Assembly: GCA_900552285.1 (NCBI GenBank) | Contig: URYV01000015.1 | Coordinates: 1-17,277 of the forward strand | Reading direction: 5' to 3' | DNA length: 17,277 bases | DNA from: an uncultured Oscillospiraceae bacterium | GTDB taxonomy: Bacteria; Bacillota; Clostridia; Oscillospirales; Acutalibacteraceae | Shown: one piece after another, positions 15,127-17,277 of the stretch | Layout: every line of letters starts with the position of its first letter | How positions within the stretch are numbered: the first letter of the stretch is position 1 | Notes under the pieces: model-generated | The model's input: the letters and a program-made list of their open reading frames with translations, nothing else | Told to the model about the DNA's origin: nothing | Database searches by the model: none | Position numbers and translations under genes: made by a program

Positions 15127-15132
15127 CCTCCC
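15127..15132 (-). promoter_or_regulatory. Ribosome binding site fixing the FrdB-like start
   Basis: GGGAGG on the minus strand lies ten bases before ATG 15116 and directly after the stop of the reductase gene. It supports this start over the upstream in-frame ATG at 15197. Confidence 0.8.
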
Positions 15133-15963
15133 TTAATACTCGTCGGGCAGCTCGTCAAGCTGGTCGCAGCGGAAAACAGGACCGTCCTTGCAGACATATT
15201 TGCTGCCGATGTTGCAGCGTCCGCATTTACCGACGCCGCATTTCATTCTAAGTTCCATGGTGGTGAAGACCTGGGTTTTGTTGAAGCCGAGCTCCATAAG
15301 TCCGGCAAGAGTGAATTTAATCATGATGGGAGGTCCGCAGATGATAACGGTTTTGTTGGTGTCAAAGCCGAGTTCCTTGACGTAATTGGGAACAAAGCCC
15401 ACATGGCCGTCCCAGCCCTCCTGCTCACGGTCGATTGTGAGCCAAACGTTAAAGTCGGGCTCGTTCATCCATTCGTCGATTATCTCCTTGTAATCCACAA
15501 GGTCGTCGGCGCTTCTCGAACCGTAGACAATGTCGACCTTGCCGTAGTTCTCTCTGTGCGCGCGGACATAGTTGATGACCGAGCGAAGAGGGGCAAGACC
15601 GATACCGCCGGCCACGAAGAGCAGATCCTTGCCCTTAAAGGCCGACTCAACGGGGAATCCGTTGCCGTAGGGTCCGCGGATGGTGATTTCCTGGCCAACC
15701 TCCATCTGGTGGAGCCAGGAGGTCAGGCAGCCGCATTTTTTAATGCTGAATTCCATATATTCCTCATTCGTGGGGGAGGAGGTTATGGAGAACATGGCCT
15801 CGCCCACACCGGGAATGGAAAGCATGGCGCACTGTCCGGGGATGTGCTCAAAGCACTTTCCTCCTTCAAGAGCGTTGACTCTGAAGGTCTTGACGTCGGG
15901 AGTGTCTATTCTCACGTCGGTAACCACGCCGATATGGGGAATAAGAGTTTCGTTAACTGACAT
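15133..15963 (-). CDS. FAD/NAD(P)H-dependent 2Fe-2S oxidoreductase, AsrB/HydG/FlxA type
   Basis: A 276-aa ferredoxin-NADP+-reductase-fold protein. FSITSSP (58-64) is the FAD-binding motif, GGIGLAPLRS (119-128) and CGPPIM (209-214) are the NAD(P)H-binding motifs, and C242, C247, C250 and C258 (CGVGKCGRC...C) form the C-terminal 2Fe-2S site. This is the layout of AsrB of anaerobic sulfite reductase, the gamma subunit of sulfhydrogenase and FlxA. It is expected to be the NAD(P)H entry point of the complex. The ATG shares one base with the stop of the upstream AsrA-like gene. There is no siroheme subunit (AsrC) or hydrogenase nearby, so a sulfite reductase or hydrogenase role is unlikely here. 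Confidence 0.9.
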   Translation of the reverse strand: MSVNETLIPHIGVVTDVRIDTPDVKTFRVNALEGGKCFEHIPGQCAMLSIPGVGEAMFSITSSPTNEEYMEFSIKKCGCLTSWLHQMEVGQEITIRGPYGNGFPVESAFKGKDLLFVAGGIGLAPLRSVINYVRAHRENYGKVDIVYGSRSADDLVDYKEIIDEWMNEPDFNVWLTIDREQEGWDGHVGFVPNYVKELGFDTNKTVIICGPPIMIKFTLAGLMELGFNKTQVFTTMELRMKCGVGKCGRCNIGSKYVCKDGPVFRCDQLDELPDEY

Positions 15964-16988
15964 TAGTTTTTACCCCCTAATCTTTTGATGACTTTTGCGA
16001 TGTTCATGGAAATGGGGCATTTTGCAACGCAGCGGCCGCATCCCACGCAGGAATAAAGTCCGTCGTTGTTGGCAGGATAGTAAACAAGCTTGTGCATGAA
16101 TCTCTGACGGAAGCGCTCGAGCTGAGTCTTTCTCGGCTGACCGCCGGCGGTTTTGGTGAAGTCGGAGTACATGCAGGAATCCCAGCAGCGGAATCTCTGA
16201 ATACCGTGGCCGGTGTCAAAGTCGCGTATGTCATAGCACTGGCAGGTGGGGCAGACGAAGGGGCAGGTTCCGCAGCCGAGGCAGGCTTCCGAAAGAGAGG
16301 CCCATTCGGGTGAATTGAATTTGTCAAGGAGCACGTCCTCGCTGCCGAAGCCGTCAAGAGAAAGACCGTTCAGGGGAAGTTTTTCGCAAATTTCCTTGGT
16401 GGCGGCCTTTTGCGCCTCTACCTCGGCGGTGTCGGCGTCCTCAAAGAGCGCCGAGATCTTGCCTTCAAGAGCCTTGCCCTTTTCGGTTTTGCCCTCGAAG
16501 AAAAGTCCGTCCTCGGTGAGATAGGTCACGGCGTCGCCGCAAGGCTCGGTGGGGTCGATTCCGAACACGCCGCAGAAGCAGGTCTCCTCGGGAGCCGAGC
16601 AGGCCATGGTGACGACGGTGCCCTTGTCTCTGCGGGATTTATAGTAGCTGTCGACCGGGTCGCTCAAAAAGACGCGGTCAAGAACCTCAAAGCTCTTGGC
16701 GTCGCAGGCGCGCACGCCGAAAACAACAAAGTCCTTTGTGTCGTCGCGAAGATCGACGATTTCGATTTTCTTTCCGTCCATCTTAAAGCCCATGAGGTTT
16801 TCGGTCTGGGGGAAGAAAAGGTCCTTGGGGGAACGGTTGGTGTGAAGCTCGTCGAGACGAACCTCTGCGCCCTCGCTCCATTTAAAGAAGTCGATTTTTC
16901 CGTTTCTCTCGATGGGGAGATAGAGCTCGTCGCTCTCGGAAATCTTGGCAAAAAGCTCGGGAAGCTTTTCTCTGTTTATTTTAAGCAT
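15963..16988 (-). CDS. AsrA/HydB-like 4Fe-4S electron transfer protein
   Basis: A 341-aa cytoplasmic protein. The N-terminal two thirds carry the family motif GVRACDAKSFEVLDRVF (91-107) and scattered cysteines (C95, C130, C137, C139, C150) that are typical of AsrA and the sulfhydrogenase beta subunit. The C-terminal part has two 4Fe-4S motifs: C236-C246 (CLGCGTCPFVCP) with a following CQC, and C314-C324 (CVGCGRCVAKCP). It should relay electrons from the FAD reductase. It is linked at both ends: the ATG overlaps the upstream stop by one base (TGATG), and its stop overlaps the next ATG by one (TAATG). GGAGG precedes it inside the upstream gene. Confidence 0.88.
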   Translation of the reverse strand: MLKINREKLPELFAKISESDELYLPIERNGKIDFFKWSEGAEVRLDELHTNRSPKDLFFPQTENLMGFKMDGKKIEIVDLRDDTKDFVVFGVRACDAKSFEVLDRVFLSDPVDSYYKSRRDKGTVVTMACSAPEETCFCGVFGIDPTEPCGDAVTYLTEDGLFFEGKTEKGKALEGKISALFEDADTAEVEAQKAATKEICEKLPLNGLSLDGFGSEDVLLDKFNSPEWASLSEACLGCGTCPFVCPTCQCYDIRDFDTGHGIQRFRCWDSCMYSDFTKTAGGQPRKTQLERFRQRFMHKLVYYPANNDGLYSCVGCGRCVAKCPISMNIAKVIKRLGGKN

Positions 16989-17277
16989 CAGTTGTCCCCT
17001 CCTTTATCCGAAACGACGGTGGGCTCGACATCCTCTTTGGTGAAGTTGGTGAGAGGAGTGCGGGGTTCGTCGGCGGTTTCGCCGGCCTGGAACTCGCCGT
17101 AGAAGGAGTCGATGTCCTTAATGAATTTGCGGTTTAAAAGGTGGAGAGGAATGTTCTGGGGGCAGACCCTCGAACATTCTCCGCAGTCGGTGCAGCGTCC
17201 GGCCACATGGAATGCGCGGATGATGTGGAACATATTTTCCTCGAAGGAGTCGTATGCCGCCTTCTGGGAAACGCCCG
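16988..17277 (-). CDS. 4Fe-4S binding protein, C-terminal fragment cut by window edge
   Basis: The reading frame is open from the right edge and ends in TGA at 16988, giving 95 visible residues. An internal ATG at 17233 is not the likely start, because the preceding 14 codons continue without a stop and no ribosome binding site precedes it. The visible part has AGRCTDCGECSRVCPQNIPLHLLNRK, a 4Fe-4S motif with the second-cluster look of dicluster proteins, then an acidic tail. It resembles the C-terminal part of Flx/Hdr-associated dicluster ferredoxin-like proteins. It is the most upstream visible member of the coupled operon; the promoter and any earlier genes lie outside. Confidence 0.75.
   Translation of the reverse strand, partial: GVSQKAAYDSFEENMFHIIRAFHVAGRCTDCGECSRVCPQNIPLHLLNRKFIKDIDSFYGEFQAGETADEPRTPLTNFTKEDVEPTVVSDKGGDN

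Noticed and set aside
15117..15197. Upstream ATG for the FrdB-like gene at 15197
   Set aside because: It would overlap the reductase gene by 65 bases with no ribosome binding site. ATG 15116 has GGGAGG and begins at the family's usual N-terminus.
15133..16988. Anaerobic sulfite reductase subunits AsrA and AsrB
   Set aside because: The proteins resemble these families, but no siroheme subunit AsrC follows and the linked genes are fumarate reductase subunits.

Overview
The window most likely comes from an anaerobic Gram-positive gut or rumen clostridium (Clostridia, perhaps Oscillospirales/Ruminococcaceae). This is inferred from the rnfCDGEAB gene order, a secreted enzyme with a dockerin-like tail, AGGAGG-type ribosome binding sites and intrinsic terminators. 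No rRNA or other direct taxonomic marker is present. All genes but one lie on the minus strand. I see no tRNA or rRNA genes, CRISPR arrays, insertion sequences or phage genes.

Layout from left to right. (1) 1-1627, minus: most of an EF-G-like GTPase, cut by the left edge. It starts at TTG and has its own extended -10 promoter and a palindrome in its leader. (2) 1882-4773, plus: a secreted multidomain phosphodiesterase/phosphatase with a binding-type N-terminal domain, an alkaline-phosphatase-superfamily catalytic domain, a LamG-like domain and a dockerin-like end. It is driven by a full-consensus promoter and closed by a perfect-palindrome terminator that probably works in both directions. 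(3) 4847-9741, minus: a complete rnfCDGEAB operon for the membrane ferredoxin:NAD+ oxidoreductase, with a full-consensus promoter and a leader of about 125 nt. (4) 9968-11386, minus: a MATE-family efflux transporter with a strong terminator hairpin just upstream of its ribosome binding site. (5) 11534-17277, minus: a redox cluster. In transcription order it has a partial 4Fe-4S protein, an AsrA/HydB-like 4Fe-4S protein, an AsrB/HydG/FlxA-like FAD-NAD(P)H-2Fe-2S reductase, a FrdB/TfrB-like iron-sulfur protein, a FrdA-like flavoprotein and an AspT-family exchanger.

How the genes may work together. The redox cluster reads as a soluble, quinone-independent NAD(P)H:fumarate reductase. An Flx/sulfhydrogenase-type module would take electrons from NAD(P)H and pass them through iron-sulfur proteins to a FrdA that has the fumarate-site residues but no covalent-flavin histidine and no membrane anchor gene beside it. 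The linked AspT-type exchanger could move C4-dicarboxylates or aspartate. The adjacent Rnf complex interconverts reduced ferredoxin and NADH while pumping Na+ or H+. The pair suggests fermentation to succinate in which fumarate is the NADH sink and Rnf supplies NADH and ion-motive force. Whether the fumarate reductase also bifurcates electrons to ferredoxin depends on genes beyond the right edge. The main novelty candidates are the Flx-Frd cluster, the MATE leader hairpin, the dockerin-phosphodiesterase architecture and the EF-G paralogue with an altered G4 motif.
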